The notes under the pieces are model-generated. The model searched no databases. It worked only from the letters and a program-made list of their open reading frames with translations, and had not been told where the DNA came from. Shown in pieces: positions 49,710-58,110 of a stretch of 64,000 nt of DNA; the first letter of the stretch is position 1, and every line of letters starts with the position of its first letter. The stretch comes from Kamptonema formosum PCC 10802. GTDB taxonomy: Bacteria; Cyanobacteriota; Cyanobacteriia; Cyanobacteriales; Oscillatoriaceae. Where the stretch lies: NCBI RefSeq assembly GCF_000332335.1, contig NZ_KB235948.1, positions 4,944,709-5,008,708 on the forward strand, given 5' to 3'. The position numbers and the translations under genes are program-made.

Positions 49710-51218
49710 ATGAAACCCCTACAGCCCTGGTATTGGCAACCGCTGCCCTTGCTCTGTCGCACCGGCTCGCAAGTATTTGACGCCCTATTTCGCCGTCACA
49801 ACGAGATTGCCACATTGCTAGAAAGTCCTAGCACAAATCAAGCCGGCTGTCAACCCGAGGCGAGATATTCCATCTGTGCCGGCGCTCCCCGGATTGTAGA
49901 TGGGCGGCAGAGACTGTGGGCACCGCCGGTAGGAGAAATTCTGCCATTTCTGCGAAGCTTGCTGCAATGCCCTCGGGCGGGGGATTTTGGTGGCGCTCGC
50001 TCTGGGAAGAATTTCGCCGCCTCCCCCCCGGAAAACCTGCCCTTCACCGGCGGCTGGCTGGGCTGGCTGGGCTACGACCTGGCCTGGGAAATTGAGCAGC
50101 TGCCCCGCCTGAACGACGATCCCCTGCCCTTTCCCGTCGCCTACTGGTACGAACCGGCATCCTTTGCTGTCCTCGACCGGCAGGAGGGGGTGCTGTGGAT
50201 CGCCGCTAGCGATCCCGCCGAACTCGACCAGTTGCAGCGCCGGTGGGAGGAGAGAGCAGACGAGCCTGCTGAAGGGACGGGATTGCGCCGGTTTGGAGCT
50301 CACTCAAGGGGGAGTGCGGAGGAAACCGGGGACTTCCGAGCGCCCCATTTCCAGATGTCCCAAGGGGATTACGAAAACGCCGTCTTGCAAGCCAAAAAAT
50401 ATATCCGTGCCGGCGATATCTTTCAAGCCAACCTGTCCCTGCGGTTTGAAGCGCGCACTGCAGCGGACAGCTGGTCTATTTATCGCGCCTTGCAGCAGAT
50501 CAATCCATCGCCCTTTGCCAGCTACTGGCAGACGCCGTGGGGCGACCTGATTAGCTGCTCTCCGGAAAGATTGGTGCAGCTTGTCGGGCGTCAAGCCCAG
50601 ACGCGACCGATCGCCGGCACGCGACGCCGGGGAACCACCCCAGCTCAAGACGAGGAACTGGCGCAAGAGCTGCTCAGCAACACCAAAGAAAGAGCCGAAC
50701 ACATCATGCTCGTTGACCTAGAGCGCAATGACTTGGGGCGAGTTTGCCAGTGGGGATCGGTTCGCGTCAGTGAATTGCTCGCCATTGAGCGCTACAGTCA
50801 CGTCATGCACCTGGTCAGCAACGTCGAAGGCACCTTGCGCCCCGAAGTTGACGCCGCTGACCTGATCCGCGCCATGTTCCCCGGCGGCACCATTACCGGC
50901 TGCCCGAAAGTGCGCTGCATGGAAATTATTGAAGAGCTAGAGCCGGTGCGCCGCAGCTTATTTTATGGCTCTTGTGGCTATCTGGACTGGCGCGGCAATC
51001 TGGACTTAAATATCCTGATCCGCACTCTCCTGCACACAGCTGAGGAACCCCGACTGAGTTCCCAGCCTCAAACCGCTGGCGATTTTACCGTTACAGGTCA
51101 AGTCGGTGCCGGCATTGTCGCCGACAGCGACCCAGAGAAAGAATGGTATGAGTCCCTGCACAAAGCTGAGGCTCAACTGGCTGCCCTCAGGGTTGCCCAG
51201 ATGGGTCCTTACATTTAA
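49710..51218 (+). CDS. Anthranilate/aminodeoxychorismate synthase component I family (TrpE/PabB)
   Basis: The 502-residue enzyme converts chorismate to anthranilate (TrpE) or aminodeoxychorismate (PabB). Seen motifs: ATLLESP near the N-terminus (the TrpE/PabB LLES regulatory segment), NPSPFASYW, PIAGTRRRG, HIMLVDLERNDLGRVC, FPGGTITGCPKVRCMEIIEE and LDLNILIRT. The Ala in PIAGT is the form usual for TrpE, whereas E. coli PabB uses Lys (PIKGT), but cyanobacterial PabB often has the TrpE form. The two functions are not separable here. The frame extends 48 codons upstream, but that part is unconserved, and ATG 49710 begins the domain. A Pro/Gly-rich insertion sits near residues 95-110. Confidence 0.85.
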   Translation: MKPLQPWYWQPLPLLCRTGSQVFDALFRRHNEIATLLESPSTNQAGCQPEARYSICAGAPRIVDGRQRLWAPPVGEILPFLRSLLQCPRAGDFGGARSGKNFAASPPENLPFTGGWLGWLGYDLAWEIEQLPRLNDDPLPFPVAYWYEPASFAVLDRQEGVLWIAASDPAELDQLQRRWEERADEPAEGTGLRRFGAHSRGSAEETGDFRAPHFQMSQGDYENAVLQAKKYIRAGDIFQANLSLRFEARTAADSWSIYRALQQINPSPFASYWQTPWGDLISCSPERLVQLVGRQAQTRPIAGTRRRGTTPAQDEELAQELLSNTKERAEHIMLVDLERNDLGRVCQWGSVRVSELLAIERYSHVMHLVSNVEGTLRPEVDAADLIRAMFPGGTITGCPKVRCMEIIEELEPVRRSLFYGSCGYLDWRGNLDLNILIRTLLHTAEEPRLSSQPQTAGDFTVTGQVGAGIVADSDPEKEWYESLHKAEAQLAALRVAQMGPYI

Positions 51219-51623
51219 TTTTCCTAGAGCGGGAGCTCCCGCTCGCTCCGCGCGCCCGAGAGCCCGCTTGTGCCGCAAGGGCAGCCTTTCCGCCGCCAAA
51301 GAGTGCGTTTCCGGGGGCAGCGCACCCTGCTGCGCGGGGTCAGCAGCAACGCCAAAGTTGCCGTAAAAATCATTTAAATTGCTAATATTTGCCATTCATA
51401 AAAAAGCTGTTAATTTCTTCTGTATTGCAATAGCATTATGTCTCGTTGCAGGGACGCGCCGGCAGATCGGGAGTGCACTCAGCAAGTTAAATGCGTATAT
51501 TTCCGCCCACAAACCGGTATGGCCGCGCCTGGAGCGAGCGATCCCGCCCAGTGGCAATCCACCCAGTGCCAAAGTCTCTTAATATCTAAGCTGGAGCTAT
51601 CCTAGAGGCGAATCGGACACTGC
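51219..51623. other. Intergenic upstream of pipX
   Basis: No gene is supported. An 18-bp perfect palindrome, GAGCGGGAGCTCCCGCTC, lies right after the TrpE/PabB gene at 51227-51244, without a T-run. It could aid termination. Confidence 0.5.
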
Positions 51624-51893
51624 ATGGACAACGAAACTTACCTGAATCATCCCACTTTTGGCCTGCTTTACCGGGTATGTTTGCTTGGGGAACACCAGGA
51701 ATTGTTCACGACACTGTACGCCCAGCGCTTGTTTTTTCTCGTGACCACAGGACCTGCCGGCCTCAAATTTGAGCCAATTAGCCGCACCGACGCTCGCCTG
51801 ATGGTGGAAAACCGCTTGCGCTTGCTCCGCCGCACCGGCCAATCTCAGGAGCACGAGCAACTGCAAGCCATTCACCACCGCACATTTCAATAG
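51624..51893 (+). CDS. pipX: PipX, PII- and NtcA-binding regulator
   Basis: PipX binds NtcA to activate nitrogen genes and binds PII (GlnB) when 2-oxoglutarate is low. The 89-residue protein matches the family over its length: NHPTFGLLYRVC, LGEHQELFTTLYAQRLFFLV (the Tudor-like body) and RTDARLMVENRLRLLRR (the C-terminal helices). It ends 12 bases before pipY. The pipX-pipY-sepF-proC order is conserved in cyanobacteria and supports the call. No clear NtcA site (GTA-N8-TAC) was seen upstream by eye. Confidence 0.97.
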   Translation: MDNETYLNHPTFGLLYRVCLLGEHQELFTTLYAQRLFFLVTTGPAGLKFEPISRTDARLMVENRLRLLRRTGQSQEHEQLQAIHHRTFQ

Positions 51894-51905
51894 GGGCTTG
51901 CGGTT

Positions 51906-52589
51906 ATGAGCCTATCGATTGCCGAACGGATTGCCTTGATTCGCTCCGGACTGCCGGCTGGGGTCCGGCTGATTGCCGTCACCAAGCAGGTGCCCTCCGA
52001 CGCCATCCGAGAAGCCTACGCAGCGGGAATCCGGGATTTTGCCGAAAGCCGAGTCCAAGAAGCCGAGCCCAAAACAATCCAGCTGCAGGATTTGCCAGAT
52101 ATCGCCTGGCACTTCATTGGCCACCTCCAGGCGAACAAAGCCCAAAAAGCTTTGCAGCTGTTTGAGTGGATTCACTCGGTGGATAGCTTAAAATTAGCTC
52201 AGCGCTTAGATCGACTTGCCGAGCAGCTGCAGCGAAAGCCAAACGTTTGCCTGCAGGTCAAAATACTCCGCGATCCCAACAAATACGGCTGGACGGTTCC
52301 GGACTTGCTCGCCGACCTGTGCGCCCTCAATCAGTGCCGGCACCTGCAAATTCAAGGTTTGATGACAATCCCCCCCTTGGGGCTCGACGAGTCGGAAACC
52401 CTTGCTGTGTTTGAGGGGGCGCGCGAACTGGCTGAGAAAATCAGGGAGCAAAATTGGCCAAATATCCGGATGCGGGAGCTGTCAATGGGAATGTCGGCAG
52501 ACTACTCTGTGGCAGTCAAAGCCGGCGCAACCGCAGTGCGGCTGGGGACAGTCCTGTTTGGGGAGCGGCAGCTATCCTCTCCCCCTTGA
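51906..52589 (+). CDS. pipY: PipY, YggS-type PLP homeostasis protein
   Basis: The 227-residue protein belongs to the PLP-binding YggS/PROSC family, which has no known catalytic reaction and balances vitamin B6. The Lys that binds PLP is in VRLIAVTKQVPSD (near residue 32-40). Other motifs are FAESRVQEAEPK, HFIGHLQANKA, IQGLMTIPP and LSMGMSADYSVAVKAGAT. It is tightly linked to pipX (12-base gap), and the pair are known to be functionally connected in Synechococcus. Confidence 0.96.
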   Translation: MSLSIAERIALIRSGLPAGVRLIAVTKQVPSDAIREAYAAGIRDFAESRVQEAEPKTIQLQDLPDIAWHFIGHLQANKAQKALQLFEWIHSVDSLKLAQRLDRLAEQLQRKPNVCLQVKILRDPNKYGWTVPDLLADLCALNQCRHLQIQGLMTIPPLGLDESETLAVFEGARELAEKIREQNWPNIRMRELSMGMSADYSVAVKAGATAVRLGTVLFGERQLSSPP

Positions 52590-52924
52590 CACCAACCTAG
52601 CCGTTTGCGATATAGAATAAGCAAGTTGAACTGGGAAGCCTGGAGCGCAACAGAAGTTTACAGCACTCGCAGCGAGCGTCACCCAGAGCGGCCCAGAAAC
52701 AGCTTTCAAGGTGCCACTGTCACCCTCAAAAGCGCAACTCAGCCCACAAATTCCTATTAAGGATATATAAAAATGTGGAAGCTTATCAATAACATCGGAT
52801 TCAAAAGCTTAAACTGGGTGCTGTTCAGGTTCTGTGAGTTAAATCCCGGAGCTGTCCTGCAAGCTGTTCCGTTGACTGAAAGCTGTCTGCCAGACTTAAC
52901 CCTAGTTGTAGTGGAGCGTTAACC
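52590..52924. other. Leader region of sepF
   Basis: A 335-base gap holding a 49-codon open frame that ends two bases before the sepF start. GGAG at 52913-52916 is a good ribosome-binding site for sepF. Confidence 0.5.
52773..52922 (+). CDS. Possible short upstream ORF (49 residues) ahead of sepF
   Basis: The frame starts [18 protein letters not shown] and stops two bases before the sepF GTG. AAGGATATATAAAA precedes its ATG, a plausible ribosome-binding site. If translated, coupling to sepF is possible. It could also be leader RNA with an accidental frame. No family was recognised. Confidence 0.35.
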   Translation: MWKLINNIGFKSLNWVLFRFCELNPGAVLQAVPLTESCLPDLTLVVVER

Positions 52925-53536
52925 GTGAACACGATTTTTTCCAAGCTCAGAGATTTTGTAGGTCTAAATCAGCCCGTGGATTACGATTACGATTACGACG
53001 AGATGGAAGCGGACCGGTATCAAGCTGCCTACCCCGAGCAAACTGCCCCGCCCCCGCCCGCAGAAGATCGCTCGAATCGCAATCGGTTGCGGACTCAAGG
53101 ACTGCCCGGCTCGGGCAGCGGTATGATGGCGTCGGGATCGGGAATGGGGTCAACCATGAATAATGTGATCGGTATGCCGGGAGCGGCGAATGGCATTTCT
53201 GAAGTGGTGGTGATGGAGCCCCGCTCTTTTGAGGAAATGCCTCAGGCGATTCAAGCGCTACGCCAGCGCAAATCTGTGGTTCTCAATCTGACGCTGATGG
53301 ACCCAGACCAGGCCCAGCGGGCTGTGGACTTTATCGCCGGCGGCACCTACGCCCTCGATGGCCACCAAGAGCGGATCGGTGAAAGCATTTTCCTGTTCAC
53401 ACCTAGCTGTGTTCAGGTCAGCACTCAATCTGGGGTGGTTCACGATGTCCTCCAGCCTCACTTGCGCCCGTCTCGCCCACCTGTGCCGGCACCGGGCGTC
53501 AACTGGTCGCCAGAACAAACTCGCATGGCTCAGTAA
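52925..53536 (+). CDS. sepF: Cell division protein SepF
   Basis: SepF (Cdv2 in cyanobacteria) anchors and bundles FtsZ at the division site. The 203-residue product has an N-terminal amphipathic segment ([13 protein letters not shown]) for membrane binding, an acidic and Pro-rich linker, and the SepF core with [38 protein letters not shown] and [22 protein letters not shown] is the start, with GGAG 8 bases upstream. It follows pipY and precedes proC as in many cyanobacteria. Confidence 0.95.
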   Translation: MNTIFSKLRDFVGLNQPVDYDYDYDEMEADRYQAAYPEQTAPPPPAEDRSNRNRLRTQGLPGSGSGMMASGSGMGSTMNNVIGMPGAANGISEVVVMEPRSFEEMPQAIQALRQRKSVVLNLTLMDPDQAQRAVDFIAGGTYALDGHQERIGESIFLFTPSCVQVSTQSGVVHDVLQPHLRPSRPPVPAPGVNWSPEQTRMAQ

Positions 53537-53614
53537 ACTGGGGGTCAGCTTTCAGCAGTTAGCAGCAAGCACTTAATCGCTGATTGCTGACTGCTGGCAA
53601 CTGATAAAAAACAA

Positions 53615-54433
53615 ATGACTGTAAAGCTTGGCATTATTGGGGGCGGGGTCATGGGAGAAGCTCTCCTGTCCCGCCTTGTCGCTCAACAGATTTACCGGCA
53701 CGAGGAAGTGCTCGTCAGCGAGCCGCAACCTCACCGGCGCAGCGTTCTGGCGCAGCAATACGGCGTTGCTGTCACCGCAGACAATCGAGCCGCCGCTTGC
53801 GCTACAGAAGTGCTGCTCTTGGCCATTAAACCGCAGGTGTTTGAGGCTGTGGCGGCTGATATCTCGGGTACGGTTGCCGGTCTGACCGGCATCGAACCGC
53901 CAGTGCTGGTTTCGATTTTAGCCGGCACCCCCCTGAGCAAGCTGCAGCCAGCTTTTCCCGGATGGCCAGTCATTCGGGCCATGCCCAACACGCCGGCGAC
54001 CGTCGGTGCCGGCATCACCGCCATCGCACCCGGCACCGGCGTCACCCCCGCCCACCTGGAGCAGGCTGGCCGCATTCTTCAGTCTGTGGGCGAGGTCGTC
54101 GAAGTCCCGGAATCCCTCATCGATGCAGTCACCGGCCTGTCTGGCTCTGGCCCCGGTTATGTGGCCATTGTCATCGAAGCCTTGACAGATGGCGGCGTTT
54201 GTGCTGGGCTGCCGAGAGCGATCGCCGCCAAACTCGCCCTGCAAACCGTCCTAGGCACAGCCGAGCTGCTGCGCGACTCGGGAATGCACCCTGCGGAGCT
54301 CAAAGACAAAGTGACGAGTCCGGGGGGGACGACGATAGCCGGGATCGCTCAGCTGGAGCGTGCCGGTTTGCGCTCGGCGCTGATTGAGGCGGTGCGAGCG
54401 GCTAGCCAGCGCTCCAAGGAACTGGGGAGCTAG
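53615..54433 (+). CDS. proC: Pyrroline-5-carboxylate reductase
   Basis: ProC makes proline from pyrroline-5-carboxylate using NAD(P)H. The 272-residue protein starts with the Rossmann motif LGIIGGGVMGEALL and has the family motifs VIRAMPNTPATVGAGITAI, DAVTGLSGSGPGYVAIVIEAL (dimer/active site) and LKDKVTSPGGTTIAGI. Normal length. Last in the pipX-pipY-sepF-proC run, starting 78 bases after sepF. Confidence 0.97.
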   Translation: MTVKLGIIGGGVMGEALLSRLVAQQIYRHEEVLVSEPQPHRRSVLAQQYGVAVTADNRAAACATEVLLLAIKPQVFEAVAADISGTVAGLTGIEPPVLVSILAGTPLSKLQPAFPGWPVIRAMPNTPATVGAGITAIAPGTGVTPAHLEQAGRILQSVGEVVEVPESLIDAVTGLSGSGPGYVAIVIEALTDGGVCAGLPRAIAAKLALQTVLGTAELLRDSGMHPAELKDKVTSPGGTTIAGIAQLERAGLRSALIEAVRAASQRSKELGS

Positions 54434-54460
54434 CCGGTGCTCTGTGAACCTGTCAGAGAA

Positions 54461-54510
54461 GGCGTAGGACAGGCGTCTCGCCTGTCCCAAAATTGGCTGC
54501 TTCTATAATG
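54461..54510. repeat. Family B core remnant
   Basis: GAAGGCGTAGGACAGGCGTC and its inverted half CGCCTGTCC, then GGCTGCTTCTATA. Truncated. Confidence 0.55.
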
Positions 54511-54566
54511 CCGGTGGCGGACAGTCCCCCTCGCAACCAGATATCTAGGGGGGACAATCGCACCCT

Positions 54567-54779
54567 TTATCGAAGCTGGTTAAACTCTTCCTCAGTAATC
54601 CCCAGCTGCTTGAGAATTTCATAGAAAAGCCAACTGCCGATTTCAGTATTGCTATGAATAGGAATGGTGGTGGCGCGTCCATCAGGGTGCAGCCAACGGG
54701 CGTGGCTTCCCTTCTGTCTCACTTTCTCAAACCCCAGTTTCCCAGCAACCCGTTGCAAGTCACTTGCTTTAGCTGGCAT
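54567..54779 (-). CDS. hicA: HicA-type mRNA interferase toxin
   Basis: The 70-residue protein has the HicA double-stranded RNA-binding-like fold: MPAKASDLQRVAGKLGFE, the catalytic His in RQKGSHARWLHPDGRA, then TTIPIHSNTEIG. HicA cleaves mRNA when free of HicB. ATG 54779 is chosen over a codon six residues upstream because MPAK is the family start. It overlaps the end of hicB by 11 bases, so the pair is co-translated. Confidence 0.9.
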   Translation of the reverse strand: MPAKASDLQRVAGKLGFEKVRQKGSHARWLHPDGRATTIPIHSNTEIGSWLFYEILKQLGITEEEFNQLR

Positions 54780-54990
54780 TGGCAACCACCAGTTCAACGT
54801 CTTGAGGTAGCTGACCCCCTTGCTCTTGACACTCTTGTTGAATCATCTCGAAGACATACGCGAGTTCGCTACGCGCTTCTTCTGGGGTTTGGCCCCAAGC
54901 GTGACAGCCGGCAATCGCAGGGATGTATGCGACAAAGGTGCCGTTGTCGTCAGGACGAATAACAATCGTGTAGTCTGTCATAGACTTCAT
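54769..54990 (-). CDS. hicB: HicB-type antitoxin
   Basis: The 73-residue protein has the partial RNase H-like fold of HicB: MTDYTIVIRPDDNGTFVAYI, then GCHAWGQTPEEARSELAYVFEM. It lacks a C-terminal DNA-binding domain, so its repressor role may be weak. Antitoxin precedes toxin, the normal layout for this family. ATG 54990 follows GGGGAC by 7 bases; 54981 (MTDY) is also possible. Confidence 0.88.
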   Translation of the reverse strand: MKSMTDYTIVIRPDDNGTFVAYIPAIAGCHAWGQTPEEARSELAYVFEMIQQECQEQGGQLPQDVELVVANAS

Positions 54991-55046
54991 AGGAATAGTC
55001 CCCAAACAAAGGGTGACATTTCCAGTTTAAACCAAGTTGCTACTGA

Positions 55047-55149
55047 TCGTGGCTCTCAGTTGGATGAAGTAGGCTTCAGGAAGGCTTAAGAAACCCGGTT
55101 TCTTTAAGAAACCGGGTTTCTCAGTACCTCACTAATATGAGAGAGGCTA
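55047..55149. mobile_element. Family A miniature element
   Basis: GGCTCTCAGTTGGATGAAGT, the full GAAACCCGG palindrome, then TCAGTACCTCACTAATATGA and GAGAGGCTA followed by TA. The left terminus is degenerate. About 103 bp. Confidence 0.75.
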
Positions 55150-55194
55150 TATATAGCAATAGACAGCTCAGTAATGGACAAGGCACCTCACTTG

Positions 55195-55312
55195 CTAGTA
55201 GGTACAGGGACAGGCGTAGCTGCTAGCGCAGCCGCTAACGCTAAAGCGTAGCGGCGCGTCAGCGCGACGCCTGTCCTACGTCCGCGCCCTAAGTGGCTAG
55301 TGCTATACCAAT
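55195..55312. mobile_element. Family B element, degenerate copy with internal duplication
   Basis: Contains GGGACAGGCGTAGCTGC, an inverted set GCTAACGC/GCGTAGC in the middle, CGCGACGCCTGTCCTACG and the right terminus CTAAGTGGCTAGTGCTATA. The left terminus is missing. Confidence 0.6.
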
Positions 55313-55320
55313 TCCTGTCC

Positions 55321-56010
55321 CTACTGCGAGGCGCTTGTTTCCGCCTCCTGCTGCTGCGACAATTTTTCTCCAATTCTGGGTTCCGCACCGGCAAGCAATC
55401 TCTCAATATTGCTGCGGTGGCGCACAATGACATACAGCCCGCCGGCAAGGGCAAACAAGCAGTAAGCCAAAGGCTGACCGGCAACTATCATCAGTACCGG
55501 ACAGGCTATCGCCCCCGACATTGAACTGAGCGACACAATCCGCGAAATGGCTATAACGATCGCAAAAACGCCGAGAGTTGCCAACCCCACCGGCCAATAT
55601 AATGCTAGCAAAATCCCCAGACTCGTCGCCACAGATTTGCCGCCGGTGAAGCCTAACCAGATAGATTTACTGTGACCGAGCACCGCTGCTAAACCGGCAC
55701 CCGTTACCATCCAAGGCAGCCAGCTGTCAAGTACGGGCGGTGCAGCCAGCATATCCACCGCCTCTCGGGTGTAAGCCCAGCGAACCAGCACAATTGCCGC
55801 TACGCCTTTCAAAACGTCCAGCAACAACACGGCGATCGCCGGTCCTTTTCCCAGGGTTCGCAGCACGTTCGTCGCGCCGGTGGAGCCAGAGCCCACCTCC
55901 CGAATGTCAATGCCTTTGAGCAGTTTTGCGGCTGTGTAGCCGGTGGGAAGGGAGCCGAGCAGATAAGCTGCTAATAAGATGGCTATATTTAAACTTAACC
56001 AGAGAGCCAT
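55321..56010 (-). CDS. plsY: Glycerol-3-phosphate acyltransferase PlsY
   Basis: PlsY adds an acyl group from acyl-phosphate to glycerol 3-phosphate, starting phospholipid and glycolipid synthesis in the membrane. The 229-residue protein has the family motifs LGSLPTGYTAAKLLKGIDIR, VGSGSTGATNVLRTLGK, GHSKSIWLGFTGGKSVATS and RHRSNIERLLAG near the end. Six or so hydrophobic segments agree with the topology. The frame extends to 56106, but the extra 32 residues come from repeats, and MALWLSLN at 56010 is the family-type start. Confidence 0.95.
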   Translation of the reverse strand: MALWLSLNIAILLAAYLLGSLPTGYTAAKLLKGIDIREVGSGSTGATNVLRTLGKGPAIAVLLLDVLKGVAAIVLVRWAYTREAVDMLAAPPVLDSWLPWMVTGAGLAAVLGHSKSIWLGFTGGKSVATSLGILLALYWPVGLATLGVFAIVIAISRIVSLSSMSGAIACPVLMIVAGQPLAYCLFALAGGLYVIVRHRSNIERLLAGAEPRIGEKLSQQQEAETSASQ

Positions 56011-56019
56011 TGTTTTTGT

Positions 56020-56075
56020 TGGGTGTTGGGTGTTAGGAATGGGTGCCGGGATTTGGGGATTTGGGGATTGGGAAA
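56020..56075. repeat. Loose G-rich heptamer-like tract
   Basis: GGGTGTT and GATTTGG units directly upstream of plsY on its coding strand are reversed here. Length and register vary. Confidence 0.5.
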
Positions 56076-56107
56076 AAGCGATTATTCTGTTAGTGGTGAG
56101 CGCCATA

Positions 56108-56199
56108 TAGCGGCTCTCAGTTATATGAAGTAGGTTGCAGGAACCCGTTTTCTTTAAGAAATCGGCTTTGTCAGTACCTCACTAATATGAGAGACGCTA
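56108..56199. mobile_element. Complete family A miniature element, 92 bp
   Basis: Ends TAGCGGCTCTCA and TGAGAGACGCTA match at 11 of 12 positions, flanked by TA on both sides. The interior palindrome is partly mutated (AACCCGTTTTCTTTAAGAAA). Equal in length to 46357-46448. Confidence 0.85.
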
Positions 56200-56312
56200 T
56201 ATAAAGGAGGCAGTCGCGACGATCTGCGCACTTTACTACCCCCAATGAAAATTGTCAAGGGGTCGGGGCGATCGCGGGGGCATCGCCCCTACAAGACTAT
56301 TTTCAAGTTAGA

Positions 56313-56350
56313 GCCTCCTGCTCGGCATTCCCAGGCTCCGCCTGGGAACG
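56313..56350. repeat. Double-hairpin dispersed element, copy 3 (partial)
   Basis: GAGCCTCC then ATTCCCAGGCTCCGCCTGGG. The first hairpin is reduced to one arm. Confidence 0.65.
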
Positions 56351-56452
56351 AGATGGCAAGCAAGATCGCCAGATCAAATGAAAATTGTCTTGGAGGCGGG
56401 GCGAGCTTTTGGGCTAAAGCCCAACTACAAACCAGGGAATGGCGGCTCGTTG

Positions 56453-57769
56453 CTAGATTTCCCGAACAGCCATAGTCTGGGGGTCGGGTGCGAAAGCGAG
56501 CCACAGGGGAAATTGCAGCAGGGAGAGATTGATTTGGTCTTCGGTTTCGTCAATGACAATCAGGGGCATTAAACCGTCTTTGAGCAGCCGGTCGGCTTTT
56601 TGCACGAGGGGTTCGGCGGCTTCAAATAGGACTGCTCCCCGCTCTGGGCCAAAATCGGTGCGGGTGATGCCGAGGCAGTCTTGCAACCCGCGCCGCCACT
56701 CTCCGAGACGTTCTGGGGTGGCGGCGAGGACGAGGGTGCGCAGGCGATTGCCATAGATGCTGCGCAGCACGGAGATGGCGGCGGAGGAGATGAGGATATT
56801 TTGCAACCGGCTGCCCATCGTGCGCAAGGCTCCCCGCCCGCCTTGGGTGAAAAACCAGTTGGAGACTCGCTCGGCGTGAATGGGCTCGAAGGTGCGGCGC
56901 AGCTGCCAGGGGGGACCGTAGTAGTCGGGCATGTTGCGGTACTGATCGAGGAGCCGGCGAATTTGTTTGGTTTGCTCTTGGAAGCTCTGTTCGGCAAATC
57001 TGGGTGCGCTGGGCTTTTGCTCGGCTTTGGGTTCTTTTGCCGTCGCAGCTGTTTGCTTTTGCGGTGGCTGCGCCGGCGGGGCTAGTTCTAGCTGTTCTGT
57101 GGCGCTGACCAAATCTTGCAAGCTTCCGACTAGGTAGTCTTTAAAGCCTTGAACGCGAATGGCTAGGTCTTGGGATACGCCGGCGAATGTGGTTCGCATT
57201 TCTTGGCGGATGCGCTCCTGACGCCGTTCGAGTTGCTCTACGGATATCTGTAGCGCCTGCTTGCGCTGCTCCAGTTCGCTCAACCCTTCTTGCACCAGAC
57301 GCCCCAGTGCGGCTTGGGTTTCTGCCTGAAGTTGCAGCAACTGGGCGCGTGAGGCTTGCAGTTGGGCTATCTGTTCTTTCAATTCCGCTTCTTGGCACAG
57401 CAAGGAGACGACTCGCTGCGCCAGCGCCGCGGCGTCACGCTCTGTTGCGTCCGCCGGCGGCTGCACCGGCACGGCTGGCTTTTCTGGCGGTGCCGGTGGG
57501 GCTGGCGGTGCGGAAAGCCCCACCGGCGCGCTTTGCTGTTCTGGGGGTGCCGGTGGGGTTGGCGGTGCGGAAAGCTCCACCGGCGCGCTTTGCTGTTCTG
57601 GGGGTGCCGGTGGGGTTGGCGGTGCGGAAAGCTCCACCGGCACGCTTTGCTTTTCTGGGGGTGCCGGTGGGGTTGGCGGTGGCGGTGCTGGCTCTGGGGG
57701 TGCCGGCTTGGCCACTGACTCAGCGGCTTGCTGTTGCTGTTCTGGGGTTTGGGTTTCGTCGGAACTCAT
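56453..57769 (-). CDS. DUF3086 domain protein
   Basis: The 438-residue protein is specific to cyanobacteria. It starts MSSDETQTPEQQQQAAES, then has a Pro-rich segment of about 19-20-residue repeats (APPEQQSAPVELSAPPTPP style), a long coiled coil (QLQASRAQLLQLQAETQ to QERIRQEMRTTFAG) and the conserved DUF3086 domain (about 265-438) with QYRNMPDYYGPPWQLRRTFE and NLSLLQFPLWLAFAPD. Function is unknown. The upstream neighbours on the same strand are DUF3119 and an MlaE permease, a conserved group suggesting a role in lipid transport or envelope upkeep. The frame extends upstream, but 57769 is the family start. Confidence 0.85.
   Translation of the reverse strand: MSSDETQTPEQQQQAAESVAKPAPPEPAPPPPTPPAPPEKQSVPVELSAPPTPPAPPEQQSAPVELSAPPTPPAPPEQQSAPVGLSAPPAPPAPPEKPAVPVQPPADATERDAAALAQRVVSLLCQEAELKEQIAQLQASRAQLLQLQAETQAALGRLVQEGLSELEQRKQALQISVEQLERRQERIRQEMRTTFAGVSQDLAIRVQGFKDYLVGSLQDLVSATEQLELAPPAQPPQKQTAATAKEPKAEQKPSAPRFAEQSFQEQTKQIRRLLDQYRNMPDYYGPPWQLRRTFEPIHAERVSNWFFTQGGRGALRTMGSRLQNILISSAAISVLRSIYGNRLRTLVLAATPERLGEWRRGLQDCLGITRTDFGPERGAVLFEAAEPLVQKADRLLKDGLMPLIVIDETEDQINLSLLQFPLWLAFAPDPQTMAVREI
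57474..57700. repeat. 57-60 bp tandem repeats in the DUF3086 gene
   Basis: Four units with GGTGCCGGTGGGGTTGGCGG, GCGGAAAGCTCCACCGG and CTTTGCTGTTCTGGG, encoding the Pro-rich repeats. In-frame, so copy number can vary without breaking the gene. Confidence 0.9.
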
Positions 57770-58110
57770 AGAAGATAAAAGCAATTGAAGGGTTGGCGGG
57801 AGAGGGAGGGGGTGAGGGGGGGGAGTGAGGGAGTGAGAAACGGGAGCATTATTCCGTTTTTGCCAATACCGGGGCAATTTAAATCGGGCTGCTCAGACAT
57901 GAAGCTATGCCTGCGGGGGCGCTGTTTGTGGGATGCCCCAATTGAAAGCCGGTGCTGTACAGGGCGTGGGATGAAGAACCCCACCCGCCGGGGGGTGGGG
58001 CTCTCCGGATAACTGCAAAGAGTTTGAATCCTCGCCCTCGTGTTGGGCGCTGCGCAGCTGACTCTCCCACTTTCCCGCCGGCGCGTGTTCCCGGCGTGCG
58101 GTACGGATTG
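57770..58110. other. Gap between DUF3119 and DUF3086 genes
   Basis: 340 bases with no supported gene. A few inverted repeats near 57970-58000 may fold (CCCACCCGCCGGGGGGTGGGG). The DUF3086 gene may have its own promoter here. Confidence 0.45.

Noticed and set aside
57187-57771. 194-codon plus-strand frame opposite DUF3086
   Set aside because: Shadow of the Pro-rich repeats and coiled coil.
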